Below are positions 25,496 to 35,809 of a stretch of DNA of 43,107 nucleotides, one piece after another. The notes beneath the pieces are model-generated. The model was given only the letters and a program-made list of their open reading frames with translations, was not told where the DNA came from and did not search any database. The stretch comes from Myxococcales bacterium (GTDB lineage Bacteria; Myxococcota_A; Polyangia; GCA-2747355), in contig JAGQIK010000074.1 of the NCBI GenBank assembly GCA_020431405.1, positions 1-43,107 of the forward strand, given 5' to 3'. Both the position numbers and the translations under genes were made by a program. How positions within the stretch are numbered: the stretch's first letter is position 1; each line of letters opens with the position of its first letter.

Positions 25496-26665
25496 ATGCA
25501 CCCGCGCTGTCTCGTGCTCGCCACCCTGTGTTGCTCGCTCTGCGCGGCGTGTAGCAACTCGCGGCTTGGCGAGCAGTCGGCGACAAAGTCTGCTGCGAGC
25601 CGCCACGAGCCGCGCCTGATCTGGCGCCGCGGCCTCACGCGCGGCGGCCCGTTCGACGTGCCGCCGGCAAAGGAGCGCGAGATCGACCGCCAATGGCGCC
25701 ACGGGCGCTGCGGCGATCCCCCCAAGACGCCGTACTCGCCGGCGTGGCTGGCCCTCGAGAAGCGCTTTCGCTGGACCCATCGGCTCGATCGCTACGGCGC
25801 GCGCTATCACCACATCGCGCGTTCGTCCGACGGACGTGCGCTCTACGCCACCGGCGTGTCCGAGCTGGTCGGCGTCATCACCCGCCTCGACGACAAGGGG
25901 CGCGTGCTGTGGCGCCATCGCTTCGGCGAGGCAAAGCCCAAAGGCCCAGACCCCGCTGCGACCTCCTGGGCGCGCGGCAAGCACGTCGCCGTCTCGCCCG
26001 ATGGCAAGACCGTCGCGCTGGCAGGCTCCTTCTGGGAGCGCGCCGATATCGCGCCCGGGCCGGCCATAGCCATAGCGCAGGCCGCCGGACGCGCAGACCT
26101 CTTCGTCGCCGCCATGCGCAGCGACGGCAAGTTCCTCTGGGCACGCGCTTACAGCGGCACCGAAGAGAACGCACAGATCCGCGTGGCCATCGGCGCCGAC
26201 GGCAACGTGGTGGTCGCCGCGACGTTCGCCGGCGCGATCCGCCTCTGTGGCCGGCGCACCGTGCGGCCGACGCGTCGCTCGGATGTCTTCGTCACGAAGT
26301 TGCGCGCACGCGACGGCCGCTGCCTGTGGGCCAAGACGTGGGCGCCGAAAGAGCCCGCGACTGTCGACAACGTGTTCGTCGACAAAAGCGGCGCCGTGGT
26401 CGCGATGGTCGACGTGCCGCCCGAGCGCGTAGCGCTGCGATACCTCGCCGACGGCAGCGTTGACGCGCGCAGGCACGCGTCGCCTCCCCGACGCGCGCAC
26501 GCGGCCCCGTCCGAGCGCTTGCCCGCCAGCGAAGGCGGTCTCGAGGTCAAGGACGCGCTCGTGCTCGGTGCAGGGGTCGTTGTCGCTGGCGCGTTCAAGT
26601 GCTTGGTGGTCGGGCAGCACTTTCCGCGCGAAGATCCGCGCGGTCTTATCGGGCTGCTGAGGTGA
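25496..26665 (+). CDS. Beta-propeller-like lipoprotein
   Basis: A 389-residue lipoprotein of unknown function. The signal peptide MHPRCLVLATLCCSLCAAC ends in a lipobox with Cys19. The mature protein has repeated blocks of the type VAVSPDGKTVALAGSF, VAAMRSDGKFLWARAYSG, VAIGADGNVVVAATFAG and FVDKSGAVVAMVDV, as in WD/SBBP-like propellers of secreted proteins, with about six blades. It ends with little downstream of the last blade. Only 54 bp separate it from the SGNH-like gene in the same orientation. A long reading frame on the opposite strand (25445-26806) is a GC-bias shadow, since this strand has the signal peptide and the blade motifs. Confidence 0.75.
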   Translation: MHPRCLVLATLCCSLCAACSNSRLGEQSATKSAASRHEPRLIWRRGLTRGGPFDVPPAKEREIDRQWRHGRCGDPPKTPYSPAWLALEKRFRWTHRLDRYGARYHHIARSSDGRALYATGVSELVGVITRLDDKGRVLWRHRFGEAKPKGPDPAATSWARGKHVAVSPDGKTVALAGSFWERADIAPGPAIAIAQAAGRADLFVAAMRSDGKFLWARAYSGTEENAQIRVAIGADGNVVVAATFAGAIRLCGRRTVRPTRRSDVFVTKLRARDGRCLWAKTWAPKEPATVDNVFVDKSGAVVAMVDVPPERVALRYLADGSVDARRHASPPRRAHAAPSERLPASEGGLEVKDALVLGAGVVVAGAFKCLVVGQHFPREDPRGLIGLLR

Positions 26666-26716
26666 GCGGCTAGCCGAGCGGTGGGGGGATTGTTGCGCCG
26701 CCCGCGTGCCGTCGCG

Positions 26717-26722
26717 TATCGT
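26717..26722 (+). promoter_or_regulatory. -10-like TATCGT, 10 nt before the ATG at 26733
   Basis: TATCGT is followed by 10 nt without Shine-Dalgarno and the ATG, as at 3181. Confidence 0.35.
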
Positions 26723-26732
26723 GCCTCGCAGC

Positions 26733-27710
26733 ATGTCCAGCAAAACTCGCGGTCGCACGCTCGCCATCCTGATCGTAGGGATGATCCTCGGTGCCGGCGC
26801 CGGCATCGTCTTCTACAAGCGCGGAATGCCGTTTGTCGGCGTGACGGGCCAGTGGGGCGTCGGCATCTACGTCGGCACGGGGCCTGACAAGCCTTTCACG
26901 CCGGGCAACATCAAAAACCCCGTCCTGACGATCAAAGACGTCACCGACATGGACGCCGACTTTGTCGCCGACCCCTTCATGGTCAAGGAAGGCGACACCT
27001 GGTACCTGTTCGTCGAGGTCCTCAACAACGCCGACGGCAAGGGCGATCTGTCGGTGGCGACGAGCAAGGACGGCATCCACTTCAAGTACCAAAAGAAGGT
27101 GCTCGACGAGAAGTTCCACCTCTCCTATCCGCACGTCATGAAGTGGAAGGGGCAGTGGTGGATGGTGCCCGAGTCCTACGAGGACAAGTCCATTCGCCTC
27201 TACAGAGCGACCAAGTTCCCCTTCGAGTGGAAGCTGCACAAGAAGCTCGTCACCGGCGCGCCGTTTGTCGACTCGTCGCTGATCGAGCACGACGGCAAGT
27301 GGTGGATGTGGTCGTCGATCACCGGCAACAACGTGCTGGTGCTCTACTACGCCGACGCGCTCGACGGGACGTGGCACAAACATCCGCAGAACCCGCTGCG
27401 CCTCGGCGATCCCGAGTACGCGCGCCCCGGCGGCCCGATCGTCAAGTACAACGGCCGGCTGATCCGCTACGCGCAGGACTGTTTCCCGCGTTACGGCATG
27501 GCGATCCGCGCCTTCGAGGTGACGAAGCTGACGACCACCGAGTACGCCGAGAAGCTGCTCAACGACGGCAAGCCGCTGATCGGCGCCACCGGCAGCGGCT
27601 GGAACGCGCTCGGCATGCACCAGCTCGACCCGCATCAGATCGCGCCTGGCAAGTGGATCGCCGCCGTCGACGGCATCTACAACGCGCGCCGCTACGGGCT
27701 CGCGTACTAG
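26733..27710 (+). CDS. Membrane-anchored five-bladed propeller, GINT1-N-like
   Basis: A 325-residue protein with an N-terminal membrane anchor at about residues 7-28 (TLAILIVGMILGAGAGIVFY) and a five-bladed beta-propeller of the GH43/GH32 superfold. The pattern FVADPFMVKEGDTWYLFVEV, LSYPHVMKWKGQWWMVPES, PFVDSSLIEHDGKWWMW, ARPGGPIVKYNGRLIRYAQD and RYGMAIRAFEV resembles the N-terminal domain of glucosamine inositolphosphorylceramide transferase-like proteins, which in bacteria also occurs in polysaccharide clusters. Activity is not established for that domain; binding or trimming a glycan in the periplasm is likely. The ATG is chosen by the adjacent TATCGT box and the anchor. It is followed by the PPTase gene after 11 bp. 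Confidence 0.7.
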   Translation: MSSKTRGRTLAILIVGMILGAGAGIVFYKRGMPFVGVTGQWGVGIYVGTGPDKPFTPGNIKNPVLTIKDVTDMDADFVADPFMVKEGDTWYLFVEVLNNADGKGDLSVATSKDGIHFKYQKKVLDEKFHLSYPHVMKWKGQWWMVPESYEDKSIRLYRATKFPFEWKLHKKLVTGAPFVDSSLIEHDGKWWMWSSITGNNVLVLYYADALDGTWHKHPQNPLRLGDPEYARPGGPIVKYNGRLIRYAQDCFPRYGMAIRAFEVTKLTTTEYAEKLLNDGKPLIGATGSGWNALGMHQLDPHQIAPGKWIAAVDGIYNARRYGLAY

Positions 27711-27721
27711 CGAACGGGCGC

Positions 27722-28390
27722 TTGGCCGACCGCGCGCAGCTCGAAGCGCTCTTTCCTGCCGCGGCTGTGCTCGTCGTCGCCGACGCGTGGATGTGGGAAG
27801 GCTTCGACCAGCTCTTTGACGAAGAGCGCGCGCTCGGCGAACGCGCCGTACAGAAGCGCCGCCGCGAGCTCGCCGCCGGCCGACACGCGGCGCGCGCCGC
27901 GCTCGAGCAGCTCGGCTACGCGCCCGCGCCGATCGCGCGCGGCACGCACGGCATGCCGCAGTGGCCCGCCGGCGCCTGCGGCAGCATCACGCACTGCAAG
28001 GGCTTCGCCGGCGCCGTCGTCGCGCACGCGCGCGAGGTGCGCTCGCTCGGCTTCGACGCCGAGCAAGCCGAGCCGCTCAAGCCGCAGCTCATCGATCTGA
28101 TCCTCTCTGCCAGCGAGCGCGCCGCGCTCGGCCCGCAGCCGCGCCGCACCGACTGGGGCAAGGTCGCCTTCAGCTGCAAAGAGGCGTTCTACAAGGCCTA
28201 CTACCCGCACGCGCGCCAGGTGATCGATTTTCTGCAGGTGCACATCGAGCTCACCTCCGGCGCCGATGCTGGCGAGTTTCGCATCGAGCTCGTCGACGAC
28301 GCCGTGCCGAGCGCCGCGGGCCTGCGCCGCTTCGAGGGCCGCTGGCTGTGTGACGGAGATCGCGTTTATTCGGCCTGCGCGGTGCTGTAG
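27722..28390 (+). CDS. 4'-phosphopantetheinyl transferase (Sfp/EntD type)
   Basis: A 222-residue enzyme that should transfer phosphopantetheine from CoA to a carrier-protein serine, most simply Ser40 of the ACP at 21686. Family motifs are GSITHCKGFAGAVVA near residue 88, SLGFDAEQAEPL near 108 (metal-binding Asp112 and Glu114) and KVAFSCKEAFYKAYYP near 147 (Lys153, Glu154, Lys158). The length matches EntD-like enzymes. No ATG is available near the proper N-terminus; TTG at 27722 is the best start, 11 bp after the preceding gene, and the exact start is uncertain. It is cotranscribed with the GINT1-N-like gene. Confidence 0.85.
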   Translation: MADRAQLEALFPAAAVLVVADAWMWEGFDQLFDEERALGERAVQKRRRELAAGRHAARAALEQLGYAPAPIARGTHGMPQWPAGACGSITHCKGFAGAVVAHAREVRSLGFDAEQAEPLKPQLIDLILSASERAALGPQPRRTDWGKVAFSCKEAFYKAYYPHARQVIDFLQVHIELTSGADAGEFRIELVDDAVPSAAGLRRFEGRWLCDGDRVYSACAVL

Positions 28391-28445
28391 CGCGCCTTTG
28401 ACGTGCTTTCCGCGCGCCAGCCCTGTTGCAGCGCGAATCTGCGGC

Positions 28446-28451
28446 TACAAT
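28446..28451 (+). promoter_or_regulatory. -10-like TACAAT, 6 nt before the ATG at 28458
   Basis: GCGGCTACAATGT sits in the same position as at the first SGNH-like gene. The rest of the upstream sequences differ, so the box seems selectively kept. Confidence 0.5.
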
Positions 28452-28457
28452 GTAGGG

Positions 28458-30058
28458 ATGCACCTTAGATGTGGTCTGCTCGCAGGGCTGCTCGCGGCCC
28501 TGACGGCGAGCACCCCAGCGCACGCCCAGTTCAAACCCTTCGGAAAAACTTCGGGAGAGACGACAGAGTCGCATACCGGGCTGTGGTTCGGCACGTTCAT
28601 GACGAGCAACACGCCGAAGCTGCCCATCGAGACGCTGACCCGCGCCACCAAAGAATCCGTCGATGGCGGCTCCGCGCTGCGCGTCATCGCGCGCCCTGGC
28701 TCCATCGGGCGCATCGCCTACGAGCACGAGATGTCGGGCGCCTTCACGCCCTCGATCCTGACCTTCTACGCCAAGGCGACGCAGCCTCTGGCGCTGCGCG
28801 TGTTTCGCCAGGGCATCGCCGCTTCAACCGTCGTGCAGCTCACCACCCAGTGGCAGAAGTTCAATATCGACACCTCGGGCAAGGCCATCGACTGGCTCTT
28901 GACCTTCGAGCTCGATCAGCCGGCGCCCAAGCAGCTGTCGTACATCATCGACCGCGTGGGCCTCGACTCGTCGAGCACCCCCGCCGATCTAAGCAACGTC
29001 ACGACGGGTCCCGATCAGGACCTCTCCACCTCGGACTTGGTGCTCGGCGCCAGCAACGTCTCGGCTATCGCGCAGAAGCTCAAGAACAAGCAGGCGTTCA
29101 AGATCGTCTCGCTCGGCGACGGCGTGATGGAAGGCCTGCAGATGGACCTCGGCAACGGCTACAGCTGGACGCGTCAGATCAAAGACGACTACGTCTATCC
29201 CGCCGTGCTGGGGCAGATGCTGCGCGACGAGTACGGCTACAGCACCGTCACGGTGAACAACTTCGGCGGCTACATCTACACCGCCGACGAAGCGATCCAG
29301 CAGAGCTCGGTCTCGACGCTGCTCGCGCCCGTGCTGTCGTCGGGCGACCTGGTGATCCTCGAGCTCGGACGCAACGACCTCATCGACGGCGCGACCATCG
29401 CGCAGTGGAAGGCGCGCGTCAAAACGCTCATCGGTCAGATCAAGGCCACCGGCGTGACCAACATTATCTTCGCCGGGCTCACCGTGACGCAGGCGTTGAC
29501 CTCGCAGGCCGCCGCCATCCGCCAGACGCTGCAAGAGCTCGTCAACGAAGAGAACATCGCGGCGCTCGATCTGACGCGCTACGCTCTGTTTCGCGGGGTC
29601 GACTTCTCGTGGGCTGACTCGGCCAACCCGTCGCATCCGCACGCCGCCGGTCACATGTTCATCGCCAAGATGCTGACGACGATCTTCAACGGGCAGCACT
29701 TCAACATCGTCGACATCCCGCAGGTCACCGCGCCGCCGACGCCAGACGGTGGCCCAGGTGGCGATGGCCCAGGTGGCGGCGGTGACGGTCCGGGCGGTGG
29801 CGGTGATGGCCCCGGCGGCGGCGGTGACAGTCCCGGCGGCGGCGGCGATGGCGCGGGCAGCAGCGGCGGCGATGGCGGCCCCATCGGCGGCAGCGACGCC
29901 GCTTCGTTCGACGTCGGGTTCAACCCCAACCCGCCCAACGCCGATGGTGACGGCGGAGGCTGCTGCGCCATCGGCGCCACGTCACCCGCGGCGACCTCGC
30001 TGCTCGTGCTGCTCGCGCTGTTGGCGCTTCTCGGCCGCGCGCGTCGTCGTCGTCGGCG

Positions 30059-30062
<4 letters not shown>
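28458..30062 (+). CDS. SGNH-like surface protein, copy 2, with MYXO-CTERM-like tail
   Basis: A 534-residue paralogue of the protein at 23738, colinear from the signal peptide (ending AHAQ, residue 24) through the carbohydrate-binding-like sandwich and the SGNH domain. It has the same Ser-to-Gly change (SLGDGVMEG, Gly222), ELGRND and DSANPSHPHAAGH. The linker differs: Gly-rich GGDGPGGG units replace GSDGGVNP, while FDVGFNPNPPNADG, the CC pair (GGGCCAIG), the helix and the Arg6 end are kept. Its stop codon overlaps that of the convergent DUF4091 gene by 4 bp. Two independent copies keeping the missing nucleophile argue for a real, non-classical function. Confidence 0.85.
29745..29872 (+). repeat. 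24-bp Gly-rich tandem repeats in the linker of copy 2
   Basis: About five imperfect 24-bp units encode GGDGPGGG. The repeat length equals that of copy 1 but the sequence is different, pointing to independent expansion or replacement of the linker. Confidence 0.65.
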
Positions 30063-32032
<1,970 letters not shown>

Positions 32033-32116
32033 CGCGAGTCTCCTACAGCGGTCGGTATAGCAGACGCGTGAGCTTGCGTGCGTGGCTGCACCGTGTCTAT
32101 TCTCGGAGAGCACCTC

Positions 32117-33160
32117 GTGGCTCAAGTGTATCCACCGCTTCGAAACCTGGCAGCTCGCTCGCTGTACCTCAGCGGCACCCTCGACCTTTGGCGTTCCGCC
32201 GCCACGCGCCTCGACGCCGTGATCAAACGCGGCCGCGTCGCGCGACGGCTCCAGCGCGGCACGCTGGTCTTCATGTTCCACCGGCTTGTCGAGGAGCCGA
32301 ACCCGTTTCGTCCAGGTTACCCCGTCGATCAGTTCGAGTTCTTCTGCCGCCACCTCGCCGAGCACTACGAGGTGCTGCCGCTGTGCGAGCTCGAGCGACG
32401 CCGCGTAGCACACACGCCTTCGGGCGCGGTGGGCATCTCGTTTGACGACGGCTACGCCGACAACTACGAGCTGGCCTTCCCGATCCTGCGCAAATACAAC
32501 CTGCCCGCCACCGTCTTCATCACCACCGGATGTATGGAAGGCAAGCGGCTGCTCTGGACATCGCGTCTGAGCTGGGTCGTCGAGCACGCGCGCGCGCCGG
32601 AAGGACGCACCGTGCCCGTGCTCGGCCTCGAGCTCGACCTGTCGTCGCGCGACGCGAGGGCGCGCTCCAACGCGCTGCTCACCGAGCGCATGAAGGACAT
32701 CACGCACGTCGAGCGCGAGCAGATCATCGACCACCTAGCGCTCGAGCTCGGCGTCGAGGACTTCAGCGAGCTGCATCGCACGGAGATGCTGACCTGGGAG
32801 CAGCTGCGCGAGATGGACCGCAATGGCTTTCAGGCGGGCGGCCACACCGTGCACCACACCATCCTGAGCAGAATCTCGCCGGGGCTGTTGCTGCGCGAGG
32901 TCGCGGAGTGCAAAGAGGAGCTCGAGGGCTACCTCGACCGGCGCATCGAAACCTTCGCCTACCCCAACGGCGACCCCAACGACTTCACCGACGAGGTGGT
33001 CGAGACCGTGCGCCGCACCGGCTACAGGGCGGCCTACACGACGGTCTTCGGCGCCAACGGCGCGCGGCAGCACCCGCATCAGCTGCGCCGCGTGACGGTC
33101 TATGGGGCGGACCAGGCAGAGATCGCGCTGCAGATCGAGCGCTTCTTTTACATGGTCTAG
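32117..33160 (+). CDS. Polysaccharide deacetylase, NodB family
   Basis: A 347-residue carbohydrate esterase 4 protein expected to remove N- or O-acetyl groups from the polymer or its repeat unit. The NodB core has GISFDDGYADNYELAFP (motif 1, with the metal-binding Asp pair) near residue 108, ATVFITTGCMEG, GFQAGGHTVHHTILS (motif 2, HxxxH) near 238 and FAYPNGDPNDF (motif 3) near 278. The N-terminus (VYPPLRNLAARSLYLSG) is not a clear signal peptide, so a cytoplasmic or membrane-associated site is likely. The GTG at 32117 is chosen because GGAGAG lies 6 nt upstream; in-frame GTGs at 32078 and 32093 lack this. Only 84 bp separate it from the divergent DUF4091 gene. Confidence 0.85.
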   Translation: MAQVYPPLRNLAARSLYLSGTLDLWRSAATRLDAVIKRGRVARRLQRGTLVFMFHRLVEEPNPFRPGYPVDQFEFFCRHLAEHYEVLPLCELERRRVAHTPSGAVGISFDDGYADNYELAFPILRKYNLPATVFITTGCMEGKRLLWTSRLSWVVEHARAPEGRTVPVLGLELDLSSRDARARSNALLTERMKDITHVEREQIIDHLALELGVEDFSELHRTEMLTWEQLREMDRNGFQAGGHTVHHTILSRISPGLLLREVAECKEELEGYLDRRIETFAYPNGDPNDFTDEVVETVRRTGYRAAYTTVFGANGARQHPHQLRRVTVYGADQAEIALQIERFFYMV

Positions 33161-33224
33161 CAGCGCGAGTCAGCGTGCCTCTCCAGATCCGCGATAACCG
33201 TGGCAAGACGAGTCGCCGATCGGG

Positions 33225-33230
33225 TACAAT
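33225..33230 (+). promoter_or_regulatory. -10-like TACAAT upstream of the pseudokinase gene
   Basis: GGGTACAAT lies about 90 nt before the chosen ATG at 33321, so this gene would have a real leader. An in-frame TTG at 33264 is the alternative start. Confidence 0.35.
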
Positions 33231-33320
33231 GATCCCAGCCTGTAAGACAGAAAACGCTTTCGGTTGGGATTAGAGGGCAGGTCCACCCCTGGCATCGAGA
33301 TTGCTACACCTCGCGGCGCT

Positions 33321-35741
33321 ATGAGCCGCCGTACGCCGAGCACTGTGACCAGCAAGCCAACCAAACAAAGCCCGCGTCCCACGGGGCTGTCTGTCGTCCG
33401 AACGCCGGCGGGGATTGGTCCCGACCTCGTCGGCTCCGTGGTGCAGCGGCACCGCATCGAAAAGCTGCTCGGCGAGGACGCGCTGGGCGTGATGTATCGC
33501 GCCCGCCACGAGATCCTCGGCAGCGCCGTGGCGCTCAAGGTGCTGCACGCCCATCACACCGAAAACCGCGAGCTGATCGCGGCGTTTCAGTACGAGGCGG
33601 CGTCGTCGGCCTACCTGACCGTGCGCCACGCGGTGCCGGTGAGCGACATCGGCTACACCGAAGACGGCCGCATGTTCTACTCGCGCGCGCTCGTGCAGGG
33701 CCAGCGCCTCAGCCAGCGGCTGCAGGAGGGCGGCGCGATGCCGCTCGGCAAGGCGCTGACGGTGGCGCGCCAGGTCGGCGAGACGCTGGTCGAGATGCAC
33801 CTCAGGGGCCTGGTGCATCGCGCGCTCGAGCCTTACCGCGTCTACGTCATCGAGGCGGGCGGACGCATCGACACGCGCCTGATCGACGTTGGCTGTGGTC
33901 GGCTGGCGGCGCTGTTCGAGGGCGAGAGCAGCCCCTATCGTCCGCCGGAGCAGATCCCGACGGCGCCATCCAAGCCCGCGTTCGATGTCTACGCGTTGGC
34001 TGCGCTGACCTACGAGATGCTCACGGGTGTGCCCCCGACGCCCGAGGAGCGCGACCCGCGCGCATACCAGCCGCGCATTCCGATCGGCGTGGCATACACG
34101 ATCGCGGCGGCACTCGATCCGGCCCCCGAGGAGCGGCCGCCGACGGTCATCGCGTTGCTCGAAGGGCTGGTGGCCGACGCGCTCGACGCCGAGTTCGACG
34201 CCCTCGATGGCTACGGCGACGCTTCGTCGCTGCGCCCGCGCGTCGCGCCGCGCTCGCTGTACCAGGCCGACATGCTGCCCACGCAGCAGCACCGCAGCGT
34301 CGAGCGGCAGGCGGTCGTGCACGTCCACGACGTCAAGCCCGAGCTGATCTCGTCGCCCGTGCTCGAGCCGCAGCAGGGCCGCGGCCGCCACACGCCGGTG
34401 CCTGTTCCCGTGCCGGTGCCTGTCCCGGTGCCCGTGCCCGTGCCGCAAGCCGAGGCCGAGATGGAGCCGGTGCCCGAGCCGGTGCCGGCGCCCGAGCCCG
34501 AGGCGCCGCGTGCGCGTGGGCCCGTGCCCAAGAAGGTCGAGGCCAAGGCCCTGCCCGTGGCCAAGACCGAGCCGCCGGCTGACGACGACGAGATCGCTGA
34601 CGACGACGGCAGCGAGCCAACGCAGCCGTCGGCCGAGCAGCTGAAGGCCGAGAAGGCTGCCGCCGAGAAGGCCGAGAAGGCCGAGAAGGCGAAAGCCGAG
34701 GCCGAGAAAGCCGAGAAGGCGAAGGCCGAGGAGGCCGAGAAGGCCGAGAAGGCGAAGGCTGAGGAGAAGGCCAAAGCCGAAGAGAAGGCCAAAGCCGAAG
34801 CCGAAGAGAAGGCCAAGGCCGAAGAGAAGGCCAAGGCCGAAGAGAAGGCCAAGGCCGACGAGAAGGCCAAGGCCGACGAGAAGGCCAAGGCCGACGAGAA
34901 GGCCAAGGCCGAAGAGAAGGCCAAAGCCGAGGAGAAGGCCAAGGCCGAGGAGAAGGCCAAAGCCGAGGAGAAGGCCAAGGCCGAAGAGAAGGCCAAGGCC
35001 GCCGCGGCCGAGGACGCTGCCGTCGTCGACGAGCCGCTCGACCTCGACCTCAAGATCAAATCGGGTCTCAGCCCCGCCAAGATCGTCGCCGCGTCGATCG
35101 CGTGCGCGGTGGTGGTGATGCTCGCGGCGTGGGCCCTCAAGTCCGGCGACAACAAGAAGCCGACCACGCCCACCGCGCCGACGACCCGCAAGCAGCAGCC
35201 TGCGACCCCGAGCAAGACCACCAACGTGGTGACGCCGCCGTCCGTCACACCGTCCAAGGGCACCGAAGAGCCCCCGGCGCACGTCGACACGCCCGCGCCC
35301 AAAGTCGCGCCGCGCCACGCGCGCAAGCCGCTTGCCAAGCCCACGCGCCGGCCGAGGAAGCCCGTTGCTCGTCCCGCGAAGCCGCACAGGCCGCGCGTAG
35401 CCAAGCCCCAGCCGCCCGTGACCAAGCCGGCCAAGCCAGCCGTCGCGGCCAAGCCGGCCAAGCCGGCTATCGCGACCAAGCCGGCAGTCGCCAAGCCGGC
35501 CAAGCCCACGCGCGTCGACGAGCCGCCTCCGACCAAGCCCGACGCGCCCGCCGTCGCCAAGAAGCCAGCGCCGATCAAGCCGGCCGCGCCCGCCGCCAAG
35601 AAGCCGGCGGCCAAGAAGCCGGGCCTGCGCACGCCGAGCTGGGCCACCGACAGCAAGAAGCCGGCGAAGCCGGCCAAGCCGGCCAAGAAGCCTGCGCCCA
35701 AGAAGCAGCCCGGCATCAAAAAGCCCGGCTGGGCCGACTAG
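33321..35741 (+). CDS. Transmembrane serine/threonine pseudokinase with long charged helix
   Basis: An 806-residue protein. Residues 38-310 are a eukaryotic-like Ser/Thr kinase fold: Gly-rich loop GEDALG, Lys73 in VALKVL, Glu92 in the C-helix. The catalytic loop reads HRALEP (166-171) instead of HRDLKP, and the metal loop is DVG, so the catalytic base Asp and following Lys are gone. Next come a Pro-Val repeat (about 360-375), an acidic/Pro region and about 120 residues of AEEKAK repeats that should form a single charged helix. A membrane helix (AKIVAASIACAVVVMLAAWA, about 586-605) leads to a periplasmic tail rich in Lys, Pro and Ala. It may sense or tether rather than phosphorylate. Confidence 0.85.
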   Translation: MSRRTPSTVTSKPTKQSPRPTGLSVVRTPAGIGPDLVGSVVQRHRIEKLLGEDALGVMYRARHEILGSAVALKVLHAHHTENRELIAAFQYEAASSAYLTVRHAVPVSDIGYTEDGRMFYSRALVQGQRLSQRLQEGGAMPLGKALTVARQVGETLVEMHLRGLVHRALEPYRVYVIEAGGRIDTRLIDVGCGRLAALFEGESSPYRPPEQIPTAPSKPAFDVYALAALTYEMLTGVPPTPEERDPRAYQPRIPIGVAYTIAAALDPAPEERPPTVIALLEGLVADALDAEFDALDGYGDASSLRPRVAPRSLYQADMLPTQQHRSVERQAVVHVHDVKPELISSPVLEPQQGRGRHTPVPVPVPVPVPVPVPVPQAEAEMEPVPEPVPAPEPEAPRARGPVPKKVEAKALPVAKTEPPADDDEIADDDGSEPTQPSAEQLKAEKAAAEKAEKAEKAKAEAEKAEKAKAEEAEKAEKAKAEEKAKAEEKAKAEAEEKAKAEEKAKAEEKAKADEKAKADEKAKADEKAKAEEKAKAEEKAKAEEKAKAEEKAKAEEKAKAAAAEDAAVVDEPLDLDLKIKSGLSPAKIVAASIACAVVVMLAAWALKSGDNKKPTTPTAPTTRKQQPATPSKTTNVVTPPSVTPSKGTEEPPAHVDTPAPKVAPRHARKPLAKPTRRPRKPVARPAKPHRPRVAKPQPPVTKPAKPAVAAKPAKPAIATKPAVAKPAKPTRVDEPPPTKPDAPAVAKKPAPIKPAAPAAKKPAAKKPGLRTPSWATDSKKPAKPAKPAKKPAPKKQPGIKKPGWAD
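34396..34446 (+). repeat. Pro-Val dipeptide-coding repeat
   Basis: About eight tandem CCNGTG hexamers encode PVPVPV in the cytoplasmic linker of the pseudokinase, giving a stiff extended segment. Confidence 0.6.
34650..35004 (+). repeat. 18-bp repeats encoding AEEKAK helix
   Basis: Many near-identical 18-bp units (gccgaagagaaggccaag type) encode AEEKAK or ADEKAK. The alternating charges suit a stable isolated alpha-helix between kinase fold and membrane. Unit number may vary between strains. Confidence 0.8.
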
Positions 35742-35792
35742 CCACACCGCTGTAGTCGCGCGCCGCCTCTAGTACCGTCCAGGGCCGCGAGC

Positions 35793-35798
35793 TAGACT
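35793..35798 (+). promoter_or_regulatory. -10-like TAGACT, 11 nt before the ATG at 35810
   Basis: GCTAGACT with 11 nt to the ATG and no Shine-Dalgarno, resembling the other short-leader starts. Confidence 0.3.
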
Positions 35799-35809
35799 CT
35801 CTCTAGCTT

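Noticed and set aside
25445-26806. 453-codon frame antisense to the propeller lipoprotein
   Set aside because: No family motif; the plus strand has a lipobox and propeller blades.
33270-35747. 825-codon antisense frame under the pseudokinase gene
   Set aside because: Mirrors the repeats (Leu/Gly/Arg low complexity) and lacks any domain; the plus strand has a kinase fold and a membrane helix.
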